From Eledone cirrhosa (Eukaryota > Mollusca > Cephalopoda > Octopoda > Eledonidae): a stretch of 64,000 bases of DNA. The notes under the pieces are model-generated. The model saw only the letters and a program-made list of their open reading frames with translations. It was not told the DNA's origin and searched no databases. The position numbers and the translations under genes were made by a program. Numbering within the stretch: the first letter of the stretch is position 1; the number at the start of each line of letters is the position of its first letter. The stretch lies in NCBI GenBank assembly GCA_964016885.1, contig OZ024740.1, positions 294,224,525 through 294,288,524 on the forward strand. The letters are read 5' to 3'. This document shows, in pieces, positions 12,059-23,871 of the stretch.

Positions 12059-12600
12059 TTATGTCAGGTGATCAGTGCTAACATGTTCATTGAAGTCTCC
12101 CATTAGGATATATGACTCAATCTTAATTACATCTAATGCGGCAGTGATTTTATCAAGGAAGGATCTGTATTTGGACTCTCTGTTTGGAGCATAAATTTGC
12201 ACCACCCACAGAGACCTATCTTTCAGCTTAAGCTTCAAGAGGCAAATTCCCCTTCCCAGTAGGATCCAGTCCATAACACATGGGATTTATGAATATCCCC
12301 ACTCCCACCTGTGCAGTCATTTCTGGTGCCACACCTGAATAGTGGAGTTTCCATCCTCCATCCAAATCTACAGTATCAGAGCTACTGAACTTTGTTGAGG
12401 AAATCCTGACTATATCTAGCCAGTAGCATCTAGCCTCTTCCACTAGTTCCTGCTCCTTACATATAAGGGTTGTGGTGTACCAGTTGCCAATTGTTAAAGT
12501 TTGCTTCCTTCTGGACTCTCTCTGGGGTCCCGGGATATGCAACCTTTGTGCACCCAACCCACACCTCCAAGGACAAGCCAAAGGCCCATCACCAGTTCTC
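12059..12600 (-). pseudogene. LINE apurinic-type (EEP) endonuclease fragment
   Basis: Minus-strand frames read LTIGNWYTTTLICKEQELV, RCYWLDIVRISSTKF, AQVGVGIFINP, then (after a frameshift near 12240) KDRSLWVVQIYAPNRESKY and ILMGDFNEHV. These are the start, the exposed-strand middle and the GDFN motif of the exonuclease-endonuclease-phosphatase domain that nicks target DNA in LINEs. The reverse transcriptase part is absent. A second copy of the same family, on the plus strand, lies at about 30294-30670. I cannot place the family beyond an EEP-bearing non-LTR retrotransposon. Confidence 0.75.
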
Positions 12601-12925
12601 AGTGTTGGATGGAAACTGCAATGTATTTTCCAAACAGGCTCCTCTACCTAAAGCCTGAACATGTCCCTTGTAACCCCGTGTGAAGGACAATACGGTATAA
12701 ATGCTTTTATTGCATCTAACCATATTGCAGTTTTTGGTAGTTTCATTCTGACCAGTCACCAATTTGCTTCTTTTCTCAGACCCACGAAAGGGAACATCTG
12801 AAGAAATATTTAATTGAAGAACCATAACTGAAAGGCTTCTAGGCATAAATCAAAATGATTCTGCATGTTTTATAGATAAAACCAAGACATTTTAGCAAGT
12901 AAAACATGAAAAAGTCAGGGGGTGT
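12601..12925. other. unassigned gap
   Basis: I recognise no gene. The sequence may continue the decayed LINE upstream of the endonuclease, but no motif could be read. Confidence 0.3.
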
Positions 12926-12954
12926 CTAACAAAACTGAAGATATGTGATAAAGC

Positions 12955-13565
12955 AGTGTATGTATATATGAATATACAAGTCTATGCACATATCAACACA
13001 AATAAATATATGCATGCACACACACACACACACACACACGTGTGTTTGTGTGCTACCATTAATGTATATATGCACACACACACACACACACGTACGTTTC
13101 TGTGCTACCATTAATGTATATATGCACACACACACACATGTTTATGTGCTACCATTAATGTGTATATGCATAAAGGGCGGTGGATTGGCAGTATCGGTAG
13201 AGAGTCAGACACCATGCTTTGAAGCATAGAGTTACGTCCCTTTATGATCTGAGTTCAAATCCCGCCGAGGTTAACTTTGCCTTTCATCCTTACGTGGTCG
13301 ATAAAATAAAGTACCAGTAATGTACTGGATAATTGCTGGCCTTGTGCCTAAAATAGAAACAATTAATGTGTATATGCAGATACACACATACCCATACACA
13401 CATATGTGTTTGTATGTTACCATTAATGTATATATGCACACACACACACACACACACGTATGTTTGTGTGCTACCATTAATGCATATATGCAGATACACA
13501 CACGTTTGTGTGCTACCATTAATATACATACATGTGTTTATGTGCTACTGTTAATGTGTATTCTC
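12955..13565. repeat. CA-rich minisatellite (ctaccattaatgtatatatg units)
   Basis: Tandem units of roughly 45-55 bases combine gtgctaccattaatgtatat, atgca and a CA run of varying length. Unit starts fall near 13050, 13105, 13148, 13415, 13470 and 13512. A SINE interrupts the array at about 13171-13371. Confidence 0.85.
13171..13371 (+). mobile_element. tRNA-derived SINE inside the minisatellite
   Basis: The copy runs from the head gggcggtggattggcagtat to the tail aaatagaaacaa. A perfect 17-base target duplication, attaatgtgtatatgca, flanks it at 13154-13170 and 13372-13388, showing insertion into an existing minisatellite unit. Confidence 0.9.
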
Positions 13566-13716
13566 TAAATATAGCTACTATGTTTACCATAAACATTCAC
13601 CATTTTTATTGTACTTTTTATTTCACATTCTTATTCCTCAATGTAGCTCAGCTACCTACTTTCTCTCTCAACGTATTCTCACTCACAATCAAACACACAT
13701 ACTACCCTCAAAGTTC

Positions 13717-13793
13717 ATTGGGGTCGATAAAATAAAGTACCAGTAATGTACTGGGTAATTGCTGGCCTTGTGCCTAAAGTAGAAACAATTATT
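13717..13793 (+). mobile_element. SINE 3' end only
   Basis: It begins at ttggggtcgataaaataaag and ends with the tail agtagaaacaattatt. The tRNA-like head is missing. Another, shorter tail fragment (attgctggccttgtacctaa) follows at about 13850-13880. Confidence 0.8.
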
Positions 13794-13914
13794 TTCACTT
13801 CCTCCACCAATGTATATTGATATAAGTACATGTCTCTCCTTCCCTAAAATTGCTGGCCTTGTACCTAAATTAGAAATCATCATTATTATTATTATTATTA
13901 TTATACTTTGTGGG

Positions 13915-14295
13915 TGAAGGCGCGTGGCTGAGCGGTTAGACAATTAGATTCGCAATCGTGAGGTTGTGAGTTCGATTCCCGGACCAGGTGATGCGTTATG
14001 TCCTTGGACAAGACACTTTATTTCACGTTGCTCCTTCTACCTGGAGTTGCAATTGGAAAGACCAATGGAAACATTGTTTCCTCAGTCCGATTTGATGAAA
14101 ATTGATCAACTGTCGATACATTGTGGCATAGAGTTACGGCCCTTTACATTCTGAGTTCAAATCCTGCTGAGGTTAGCTTTGCCTTTCATCCTTACGGGAT
14201 CGATAAAATAAGCACCAGTAATTCACTGGAGTCGATTTAATTGATTTTCCTCTCCCCCAAAATTGCTGGCTTGTACCTAAATCAGAAGCCAATAT
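13915..14295 (+). mobile_element. composite of two SINE types
   Basis: The left part (13915-14120) starts with a leucine-tRNA-like head: gcgtggctgagcggttagac (A box), then ggttgtgagttcgattcccg (B box), then ccttggacaagacactttat. From about 14124 the sequence switches to the body of the common SINE (catagagttacggccc, gagttcaaatcctgc, gatcgataaaataagcacc) and ends with an ATT run near 14295. It is either a SINE inserted next to another or a hybrid. Confidence 0.75.
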
Positions 14296-14317
14296 TATTA
14301 TTAGTAGTAGTAGTAGT

Positions 14318-14503
14318 GGCAGTGGATTTGCAGTATTGGTAGAGGGTTGGACGCCATGCTTTGCAGCATAGAGTTACGGCCCTTTAAGGTCTGAGTTCAA
14401 ATCTCGCTGAGGTTAACTTTGCCTTTCATCCTTATGGGGTCGATAAAATAAAGCACGAGTAATGCACTGGGATAATTTGCCTATAGTAGAAATCATTATT
14501 ATT
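14318..14503 (+). mobile_element. tRNA-derived SINE
   Basis: Head agtggcagtggatttgcagt, B-box-like gagttcaaatctcgc, body gtcgataaaataaag, and a tail with a deletion (gataatttgcctatagtaga) ending in an ATT run. It is moderately diverged. Confidence 0.8.
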
Positions 14504-15093
14504 AGTAATAGTAGTATTTGTGGGTTTTTTTTAATAGTTTCTATTTCTTCTCTTCATGCTTTGCTTCTATATTTTTTGTGTCTTTTCTCATGTGTGTGTT
14601 TCTATATTTTGTATATGTGTCTATATGTGTCTTTCTCTGTGTGTGGTTCCCATCAAAATAGATACATGTTCTTACATATACTTACTTATATTTATGTGTC
14701 AAAACATTCCTCATAGCTAAACCACCAATCAAAACAACATAAATTGACCACCATATGAACATGAAACATTAGATATTTATATGCTATATATGTTCATTCT
14801 CTCATTGCAACAGCAGAGGTCCGACAAGCTTTTGATTCCAGAGTCAGGCCAGATACAGATACAGATCGAACCTTGATCAATAGCGAAACGTTTGTCACCA
14901 ATCAATAAACGTAATGAAAGCTTAACAAATCATCCTTGTATTATTATTATTATTGCATTTATCTTGTTTATGTTCATACGAGTTATCACCAAGTCACAAC
15001 CAGAGACCTCAAGAGACAACAAGGTCTGCCATGTTCAAGAAAGAACATACACACACACACATGCATCTTTAGGTGTTTAAACTTGTGATGTAC
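14504..15093. other. gene-free stretch with a retroelement-like end
   Basis: No gene is visible. At about 14870-14945 the motif gatcaatagcgaaacgtttg, followed by caataaacgtaatgaaagc and a TATTATTATT run, is repeated in related form at 29960-30070. It appears to be the end of a dispersed element of unknown type. Confidence 0.45.
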
Positions 15094-16797
15094 TTATATT
15101 GACAGAATCTTCCCTAGTATATGGGCAGTTCCCATTAGTACTATCTTTTGTATTTCTTCTATACGTGGGCTTCCTGGGATTTGGGATAAGTAATCATTAG
15201 ACCCCTTAGGTATCATTCCTAGAGCGCCTACAACCACTGGTATTGTTTTAGTTCTCAACTTCCACATTTTTCCAATTTCTATCTCCAGGTCTTTATACTT
15301 GCTCAATTTTTCAAATGTTTTTATAGATACATTCTTGTCTATTGGAACGGACATATCAATTAGCAGGCATACCTTCTTTTTAAAGTCCTTCGGTATTATA
15401 TCAGGTCTATTTGTATCTATTTTTCGGTCTGTTTGGATGCTAAAGTTCCACAAGATTGAGATATGATCTTTTTCAAGTACAGGAGGTGGTTGATGTTCCC
15501 ACAAATTCTTTTGATGAGGCAGGTCAAAATGCTTACACATTATCCAATGTATGTATTGTGAAGCTCTGTCGTGCCTGTTTAGGTATTCGGTTGGAGCTAT
15601 AGGACTGCACATTAAAATTATATGATCAATGGTCTCTGGTTGTTTTTTACATACACGGCATAATGGGCTGCATCCACTTTTTATTATGTTGGCTTGATAA
15701 TTTTTTGTTAGCAGACACTGATCTTGTGCTGATATAAACAGTCCTTCAATCTCCGATTACAGTTCAGAGGATGCCAACCACTGATGGGTTAAAGTTTTGT
15801 TAACATCAGGATTGTTAGCTCGCTCTGGGTATTTTCCATACAGAGGCTTTTCTTGCCATTTCTTAGCCAGTTTCTGTGCAGTTCTTTCTTTGCAGTTACT
15901 TTTACCTGCTTTGCTTTTTCTGTGTTTTTCATTTCAGCAATAAAGGGAACTTCTGAAATTTGTAGTTCATTACTGTATCTTTGTGCATCTTTTGTAATGG
16001 AGTATGATCTTTTGATGCTTTCATGTTTCAAAATGAGTTTGATCATCCAATCATATGATTCCCTTAGATATGTAGATAATCCAATTGTTGCAGTTTTCAA
16101 ACCAATATCTAACTGGATTAATCCACGTCCTCCTTCTTTCCTACGGAGATATATTCTATCTGTATCTGCCTTAGGGTGATGCATTCTGTGCATGGTTAAG
16201 AATTTTCTAATTTTTGTATCGAGCCTACGAATCTCTGTGCTTGACCAGTTGGTGACATTGTAACTGTAGGTTACTACTGGTATGGCAAGCGTGTTTATGG
16301 CATTGATCCTATTCCTTGCATTCAACTCCATTCTTAAGATTGCTCTTACTCTGCAGTAACACTCCTTCCTTATCCTTTCCCTCATTGTCGAGTGCTTGAT
16401 TCCATCACCTTCACAAACACCTAGATATTTGTAAGTTTCCTAGTTGATCAAGTTCTCTCATCACATTCCCCTGATCAAGATTAATGTCTGAACTTCTCAG
16501 CAGCTTTCCTAGCATTTATCTAGTCCAAACTCCATTTTAATATTATCACTGAACTGCTTCACAGTGGATAATAGCCGTTGCAATTGCTTATCATTTTTTG
16601 CAAATAGTTTCAGGTCATCCATGTAGAACAAGGGATTAATGGTTTTGAAATAAACTTTATATCCATGTTTTCATTGAGCATTTAACTTAATGGTATAAGT
16701 GCGATGCAGAATAAAAACAGTGATAAAGAGTCACCCTGAAAAATTCCACAATTATTATTAACTTCTCCAGCTTCCATGGATTTTTTTTCATTATTCA
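15094..16797 (-). pseudogene. R4/Dong-like LINE with restriction-like endonuclease (decayed)
   Basis: Reading 3' to 5' along the window, the minus strand gives reverse transcriptase motifs CGIFQGDSLS (about 16740-16700) and NPLFYMDDLKLFAKNDKQL (about 16640-16570). Next is a long connector (16385-15789), then a zinc-knuckle-like CRVCKKQPETIDHII (about 15660-15615). The last part is a restriction-like endonuclease end (15612-15094) with PD at residues 70-71, LLIDMSVP (D86) and KYKDL, then KLRTKTIPVVVGALGMIPKG. That order is typical of the R4/Dong/R2 branch, where the nuclease lies C-terminal to the polymerase. A frameshift and stop near 15780 and several stops above 16386 show it is inactive. 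Its 5' side is cut at 16797 by a Tx1-like insertion. Confidence 0.75.
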
Positions 16798-17997
16798 AAA
16801 GGAGTGTTGTTTTCCATCTGCTGTCAACACCTGCTACGTGGAGGGCTGGGCATGCCGTGGCTGATGATGCGCAGACACATGCTCAGGCTACGACATCTCC
16901 ACCTCTTTCTCGACGGTGATCAGGTGTGGTCGCCGTTTGCTAGACGTGTCTTTCCCCAGCTCGTCTCCTTGACGGAGCTGCAGTCCTGGGTCAAGCGAAG
17001 ACCGAGAGGGAGCGCTTGGAGACTGGAATGTCTTCAGGCGCTCACAGCCCTCGACCAATCGGGCAATGTGATCGGTGGAAACTCCACCTTGGCGTTCTAT
17101 AGAGGATTAGTGGCAGGGAAGAGCGACGGCGTACTTGGGGAAACTCTAGGCATCAACGAAAATCAACTAGCCAATCTCTTCGGAAGAACTTTCGGGCCGG
17201 AGCCTATGGACAACTTCCAGAAATCCCTGGCCTGGCAGTGCTACCGAGGAGCCTTGCCAGTTCGGGATAAACTCTACAGGCATGGTGGTGCCGTCAGCTG
17301 GGCATGTCCGAGATGCGCGCAGGGCGACGAAACCATCCTGCACGCACTCGTCCAGTGTCTGAGCATTGCTGACTTGTGGGTTTATGTCGAACACCTGCTG
17401 TCGCATGTAGGACGGATCCAGCTATCAACTGAGTCCATCGTAAGGATTGCCCCGCCCTCTTCTTTTAGCCGGGAAGGGCAGGCAGTTTTTATCTGTCTGG
17501 TGGCCATGGCGAAAGAGATAGTATGGTGGACACGTTGAAAGGGCTGAAGACGAGCACTTACCTCTTCGGTGATGCCCTGATTAACTTTTTCCAATTTCAT
17601 TTGAAAAGGAAAATCAGGGTAGAGAGGGAAGTGCTCTCTTCCCAGCATTTTGTTGAAAGATGGGTGAGAGAGGCAAGAATGGCCCAAGTGAATGGGCCTA
17701 CTCTGAGTATGTGTCTGTAAATTAAAGGTGGAAAACTGGGAGAGGGCACTTGCCCTGGTGGTAAGGGTCACTGTGGCTTTTTAATGGGCTTTCTCCACGA
17801 ATGTCCCTTGGAAGTCTCCCCTGTATTGGGGAATTTTTCATTGTTATTTTTTTTGTTACATCCTCTGTTTTTTGTTTTTTACACGCAGAAATGCCCATTT
17901 GTACCTTCCTGTATTGTCCTGTACTGTCCTTAATGTCTACTTTATGTAAACCTTGTGGTTAATAAAGAAAGCATGATTAATATTATTATTATTATTG
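16798..17997 (+). mobile_element. 5'-truncated Tx1-like LINE
   Basis: This copy keeps only the C-terminal end of ORF2 and the 3' UTR. From 16804 it reads SICCQHLLRGGLGMPWLMM, CPRCAQGDETILHALVQC (a Cys/His cluster) and further residues closely matching the copy that ends at 23848. The frame is open to 17538 and shifts once, near 17530 (where TRLKG is expected), before continuing to 17720. The 3' UTR contains aataaagaaagcatga and ends in (att)n at 17981-17997. It interrupts the R4-like element on its left and abuts the 5' end of the next Tx1-like copy on its right. Confidence 0.85.
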
Positions 17998-18249
17998 GTC
18001 TAAGCGGACGTATTTTGCTCGCTCCCAGTAAGTCGCTTTATTTGCCTGTTAAAATTATTTGTTGTTAAATATTTCTTATTGTGTAAGGGATATAAGCCCT
18101 TAGACTTTTCCCTGTGAAGAGGAAAGTATAATATTTGGGCCTTTTGGCCCAAATATTTGAATTTTTTTACATGTTAAAACATTTACGGAGAAAAAAAACA
18201 TGGCTGAGCCACACTCCCAGCGATATGTCTGCTGTCGTGCGACAACGAC

Positions 18250-20170
18250 GTGGAAGTTGAGAGGAGCGCTACAGCGAAATTAACACAAATTGTTAACACA
18301 AACAATGTAAACAAAGACACCAATGATACCCATGAGAACTCTAATTTTGAAAAAAATGACAGTAACAGCGACAACATAAATACAGATAACAAAAAAAAAA
18401 ATAACAAATACAACAACAATATCAACACCACTAACATGAAAACAAATAGCAATAACACCAACAGCAACAATACCAACTGCACCGAGAACAACGGTGGCAA
18501 CAAAGACAACAATGATAACAGCGACAGTGCTAACAACAACACCAACAAGAACAACGACAACGACAACAACACCCCCAACGAAAACAAGAAGAACACTTTC
18601 GCTGCGGCAGCAGCAAAAAAGAGGCCATGCTTCAACATGGACCTCTCAAACAAAGATGAAAAGTTGGCCCAGGCATGGAAGCTCATCAAGCAAGAGCAAA
18701 CCTGGGCCAACTTAACTGTCCCGGTAGAAGCTAATGAGGCAGTGGAGCGCAAAACGGTGCATTATAGATGCATCTCAGCACAAACCAAAAGGGTAGCTTT
18801 AATCCCACAAGAAGATGTCAAAATCGCGCTGAGGTGCATCAGAGAAGACACCCAGTATATAGAGAGGAGCAGACAGTACGGCACCATTTCGGTGTTGTTC
18901 AAGTCAGAAGCCCTCGCGATGAAACACGCTATGACTCCTTGCAAAACCAGCAAGGTCATAATGTACCCCTCCCACATGGGAAAAAGAACGGCCCGTCTCC
19001 GCATTCCCAGAATCCCACCAGGACTTGACATGTGGTGGTTTCTGGGATTTGTGATTGTGGAGGGGACGGATACCGTCCCTATAGAAGTGACCAGAACGGC
19101 CAGAGAAGACTGGTCCGGGGTTGACCTGGAGATCCTTCTCCAGATCAGGCCTGAGAATGTGAAGACAATCCCAGACCACATCCGACTTCAGAATGGGACG
19201 GTCATTCACATTATGACCGAAGGCAAAAGGCCGCAGTGTTTTGTTTGTGGGGAAAAAAACCCATTTGTGAGCCTTCTGCCCTCAACTGCTGAAAGAGGCA
19301 AGGGGTCGAAAGGCTCCACTGCTGCCGACGCCGGGGCGAGAACCACAACCAACACCTGCACCGGCAAAACCAACAACAACACCAATAGAAAGACCACCAG
19401 CAACATTGACCACCCAGGGGGGAAACGAGGAAAGCTGTCAAATTCCCCCTCCTCCCAAAAATACACACACCAATAAAACCATAAACATACATACAGACAC
19501 ACTTACAGACACAGACCCCTCATCTACCAGTAGTGAAGATGGGGGAAATCCAAAATCCCCCAAAATACAAAAAAGGAAACACAAAAAGAAAAAGAAAACT
19601 CAACAAAGCACAAAATCACCCACAATAAAAAACGCAGACACCACCCACGCAAACATCTCTCCAATAACACCAACATCACCACCACCATCACCATCACCAG
19701 AATCCCCCAAACGCAAACAACCTAAACAGACGCAAGAACAAATATACACACAAACATCTGAAACCACAGACACCACACTCACAACAAACACAGATACAAC
19801 CGAAACAACACCACCAAAACCATCACCACCACAGCCACGCAAACAAATAAAATCACACCAACAAAACATACAAAACTTTGTGCTCGTCAGGAGGGCCAAC
19901 AAGGAACTGATGGCCCTCCTAGCACGAAGTGAAAATATACAAAAAGAGGGGGAAATTTTTAAATCGAGCACATTTCGCGTGCCGGAAGATTTGGTTCTGG
20001 TGCGAATGTCACTCGACATATTCAAAGAAATACGAGACAGCTTTCCTCGGGACGTGGGAACCCCGAACGTAAAAGCCACTTCAAGACTTTTAAAGGGGTT
20101 CCCAAAAGAAACCCCACCAACTATGGAGGTCGAACAACCCGACCTTCACAAGAGCCCGGAAGGTAAGTAA
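18250..20170 (+). pseudogene. Tx1-like ORF1 (nucleic-acid-binding protein, frameshifted)
   Basis: ORF1 of this LINE class binds the element's RNA. The first frame (18250-19476) begins with a stretch of about 100 residues very rich in Asn, Thr and Asp. A more ordered region follows (EDVKIALRCIREDTQYIE, RTAREDWSGVDLEILLQI) and then the zinc-knuckle start CFVCGEK. Just there an A7 run (about 19250-19256) shifts the frame and a tga appears, so the knuckle's His and last Cys (AFCPQL) lie in another frame. The second frame (19406-20170) is rich in Thr, Pro and Lys and ends with RRANKELMALLARSENIQ and PDLHKSPEGK. The copy at 34.4 kb keeps an intact C-x2-C-x4-H-x4-C knuckle, which supports this reading. 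Confidence 0.75.
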
Positions 20171-20203
20171 ACCTTCCTATCTCTCTCTTTTTAACCTGCC
20201 AAC

Positions 20204-23200
20204 ATGGCCGTATTAAGAGTAGGATGTTTAAATGTTCGAGGCCTGGGATCATCCTGGAAGCAGGGTCACCTGTTCAACGACCTCAGGTCTCTAGAAATGG
20301 ATGTAATTGCCGTCAGCGAGACCAGGATTTCTGACACGCGTGCACTAGCCCCCATTTTCGAAGACTATCAGATCTTTGCATCTGTTAGCCGGCCGGGAAT
20401 GGGAGGTGGGGTGGCAGTGCTGTTTAGGAAAGGCCTGAATCTCGAGGTAAGGTCGATCTTCCGGGACCCGGATGGAAAGTTGGTGGTCCTGGACGTGAAC
20501 AATAATGAAGGTGGTGCCTTTAGACTGGTGGCCGTCTATGCTCCTACTGGGGCAGGACGGCCGGACTTCTTTAGATGCCTGGAAGCCTTTCTGGGTACGT
20601 CTGGCCCTTTACTGTTAGCGGGGGACTGGAACGGCATCTTAGACGCACGCTGGGACTGTGTGGGAGTATCAGATAGGAGCGGGGGGTGCAAAAGCCTCAA
20701 GAACCTGATCAGCCAGTTCCAACTGTCTGACAGGTACCGACTAGATTTCCCTAATGCGCCAGTGTGGATCTGGGCTAACTGCATAGGGTCATCTAGATCG
20801 TATATAGACAGGATATTCATTAGGAAAATAGACAGAAATAGTGTAAGCTGTCCACGTTTTGAAATGGTCGCCTATTCAGATCACAAGTTTGTGATCTGTA
20901 TGGTCGACCTAGATAAGACGCGTAGGTTAGGACATGGTTACTGAAAGCTAAACATGTCATTTCCGGCACGTAAGGCTTACAGGGACCAGGTCAACAATTT
21001 AGTTAAGAAAAAGTTGACAGGGGTAGTCGTCAACAATAGATGGTGGGGGGCTCTCAAAAGAGAGATTAGAGTAATGTCGATAGAGTTTAGCAAAAAAGTA
21101 GCGTTAGAGAAAAATAGAAAGGAGGGGGAGTTGGTAGATAAGTTAGACGAGGCTATTTGTAGTGGTATTGCAACTGATGTGCTAGCGGCAAGAATGGCAT
21201 TAGACCACTTCTTCAATGCGAAACATGAAGGTTGCATTGTCAGAGCTAAGGCGCATGCTCTGAGAAACGAGGGAACCAAAGCTGTTCGATGGGCCCATGT
21301 GGCAGAGGCGCAGCGTGGTAATAAAACCACGATTCGGTCTTTGACGGACCGAGACGGGCACGAGCTGAGCGATTCCAAGAGGATGTGTGAGGCCTTTCGC
21401 TAACATTTTGCTCGGTTGTTCGGGGGGAAGTGGTGGGTCAGAGATGGTGGCAGACTTCAGTCCCTACCTCGATGGCTTGCCACAACTTTCGACGGCTGAC
21501 GCTGGGCGCTGCGAAAGGCCAATTACTTCAGCCGAGATTCAGGATGACCTTATCGGCTGCATGAGGCGCAAGTCACCCAGTTTGGATGGTCTGCCCTACG
21601 AGCTTTACGTAAATATGCCAAACTTGTTCTCCAATCTCCTCGAAGCCCTCTACTGCAACTGGCAGCAAAATGGCAGTATTCCCAGTTCTGTGAGCCGGAG
21701 CATAGTGACGCTGAAAAGGAAAGACGAGAACAAGAGGGACACATTAGACAATTTCAGGCCCATAACTCTGCTCAACACAGAGTTTAAGATTTTGGCCAGG
21801 GTGTTAGCGAATAGGCTGGCGCTTGTCGTCGGGGATTTGGTTTGGGGAGGCGCAAACTTATGCAATCCCAACCAGGTCCATACACAACAACCTCCACCTA
21901 ATGCAATACATCATAGAGAGGGTAAAGTGTAAACCTGGCTTCGGTGGGGCTCTGATCAATTTAGATCAATCGAAAGCATTCGATAGGGTCGACCATCGGT
22001 ACCTGGAAGCTGTCCTCAAGGCAGCTGGCTTCGGCCCCGTCTTCAGAAGCTGGATCGCTGCAATGCACAGTGGCACCTGTTCGATGGTCTAAATTAATGG
22101 CCACCTCTCGCGCCTTTACTGCGGAAGCTGGAGCTGTTGCAGGGCATCCCGCTCGAACCGGGACGCGGAAAGGCTGTGTCGGCTTATGCGGACGCGATCA
22201 CCGTGATGGTGTCGGACACCTCAGAAATCGAGGTGGTCGGGAACTTATTGGAGGAATATGAAAGGTTGACGGGAGCAAAACTTAACCCGGAAAAGTCGGT
22301 GAGCTTGCAACTCGGCACCTGGAGAGGCAAGTCCATGCCGTCCAACAGCGTCGTTAGGCGCTGGACAGATGGACCAGTAAAGTTGCTAGGGGTTTGGTTC
22401 GGGCCAGACCTCCAGGTGGATAAGAATTGGGACGAGGTGACGGGCAGGGTAGCCAGTCTCACCCAGAAATGCGCTGGGATGAAGCTATCACTTAAAGGTC
22501 GCGCGGAGGTGGCGAACGCGTACATCGTGTCCGTCATCTACTACCATCCGACCGTCGTCCCTTGCCCCCGTTCACGCCTCGCCATCTTGGAGCAGCTCCT
22601 CTTCAAATTCTTGTGGAGGGGTCAGGTTCCGCTGGTGGGTCGGTCCATCTGCTGCCAGCACCCTCTACGTGGAGGGCTGGGTATGCCATGGCTAATGATG
22701 CGCAGGCACGCGCTGAGGCTGCGGCATCTCCAGATATTCTGCCTAAACGGTGAACAGATGTGGTCGCCGTTTGTCAGACGGGCCTTTCCGCAACTCGTTT
22801 CTTTGACTGAGCTGCAGTCCTGGGTCAAGAAGAGACCGAGACTGGGTGACTGGCATCTGGAATGTTGCCAGGCACTCACTGCCCTCTACCAGGCGGGCAA
22901 TGCGGTCAGTGGAACTTCCACTCTCGAGTTCTATAGAGGATTAGTGGTGGGCAAGTGCGTCGATGCACTTGGAGAGGCTCTGGGAGTCAACGAAGTCGAA
23001 CTAACCAGTCTGTACCGGAGGACTTTCGAGCCAGAGACGATGGATAATTTCCAAAAATCCCTCGCTTGGCAGTGCTACCAGGGGGCACTGCCGGTTCGAG
23101 ATAAACTCTACAGGCACGGAAGTGCTGTCAGACGGACCTGCTCAAGATGCGCGCAGAGCGACGAAACCGTTCTGCACGCACTCGCCCAGTGTCCGTGCAT

Positions 23201-23555
23201 TACTGACTTGTGGAGTTATGTTGAACAGCTGTTGTCAGGTGTAGAACGGATCCGGCTATCGGCCGAGTCCATAGTGAAGATCGACCCACCGCCTTCTTTT
23301 GGCCAGGAAGGGCAGGCAATTTTCCTCTGTCTGGTGGCACTAGCGAAAGAGGTTGTATGGTGGACGAGGTTGAAAGGACTGAAGACAGACACTTTTCTCT
23401 TCGGCCAATCCCTCATCAACTTTTTCAAGTTTCACTTGGAAAGGAAGGTGAGGGTGGAGAGAGAAGTGTTGCCCCCCAGTACATTTGCTGAAAGGTGGAT
23501 GAATGTGGCGAGAATGGCCCGTGTGAGTGGGCCTACTCTGGTCATGCGGCTGTAG
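20204..23555 (+). pseudogene. Tx1-like ORF2 (endonuclease, reverse transcriptase), inactivated
   Basis: ORF2 starts with MAVLRVGCLNVRGLG about 33 bp after ORF1. The EEP endonuclease shows VSETRISD, VYAPTGAG, AGDWNGILD, SRSYIDRIF and YSDHKFVI. A tga at 20942-20944 replaces a Trp codon kept in the 36.4-kb copy. A taa stands at 21401 with a frame change, and another frameshift lies near 21840 in the polymerase. The polymerase keeps LDQSKAFDRVDHRYLEAV but has lost the segment holding the RQGCPLS motif (deletion near 22100), and the catalytic box reads YADA (22185-22196) instead of YADD. From 22137 to 23555 the frame is open through the thumb, the WRGQVPLVGR block and a C-terminal Cys/His cluster (CSRCAQSDETVLHALAQC). 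Confidence 0.85.
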
Positions 23556-23815
23556 GTAGGTAAATTTGAGGAGGAGAGGGGTGCCCTTCCAGGGTGCTCT
23601 CGAAGCATCGGGTCGTTCAGGACTGGTGGGGTCCCTGAGCGAACCCTAGGTGGTTATCCTATTGGGGAATTTTTTCTTGTTGTAATTTTATTGTTACTTT
23701 ATTGTTACTTTGTTATTGTTATTCATATTGTTTATTCGATTTTTCTGTAAAACCCCACTGTCCCAGTCTTTTGTATTGTCCCCTATATGTCGGCCCTTGT
23801 GGCCAATAAATAAAA

Positions 23816-23848
<33 letters not shown>

Positions 23849-23871
23849 TATTTTATATATATATATATATA

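Larger units (their letters stand above)
17998..23848 (+). mobile_element. near-full-length Tx1-like LINE
   Basis: The element starts directly after the (att)n tail of the previous copy. It has a 5' UTR of about 250 bp, two reading frames and a 3' UTR with aataaataaaatcatt, and ends in (tta)n at about 23815-23848. Total length of about 5.85 kb is reasonable for a complete Tx1-clade LINE. The clade call rests on the wording of the endonuclease (NVRGLGSSWK, AGDWNGILD), the reverse transcriptase (FRPITLLNTEFKILARVLANRL) and the C-terminal WRGQVPLVGR...GGLGMPWLMM block. Both ORFs are broken, so the copy is dead. Confidence 0.85.

Noticed and set aside
18183..18752. Leu-rich 189-residue minus-strand frame resembling a membrane protein
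   Set aside because: It is the antisense of the Asn/Thr-rich Tx1 ORF1 region.
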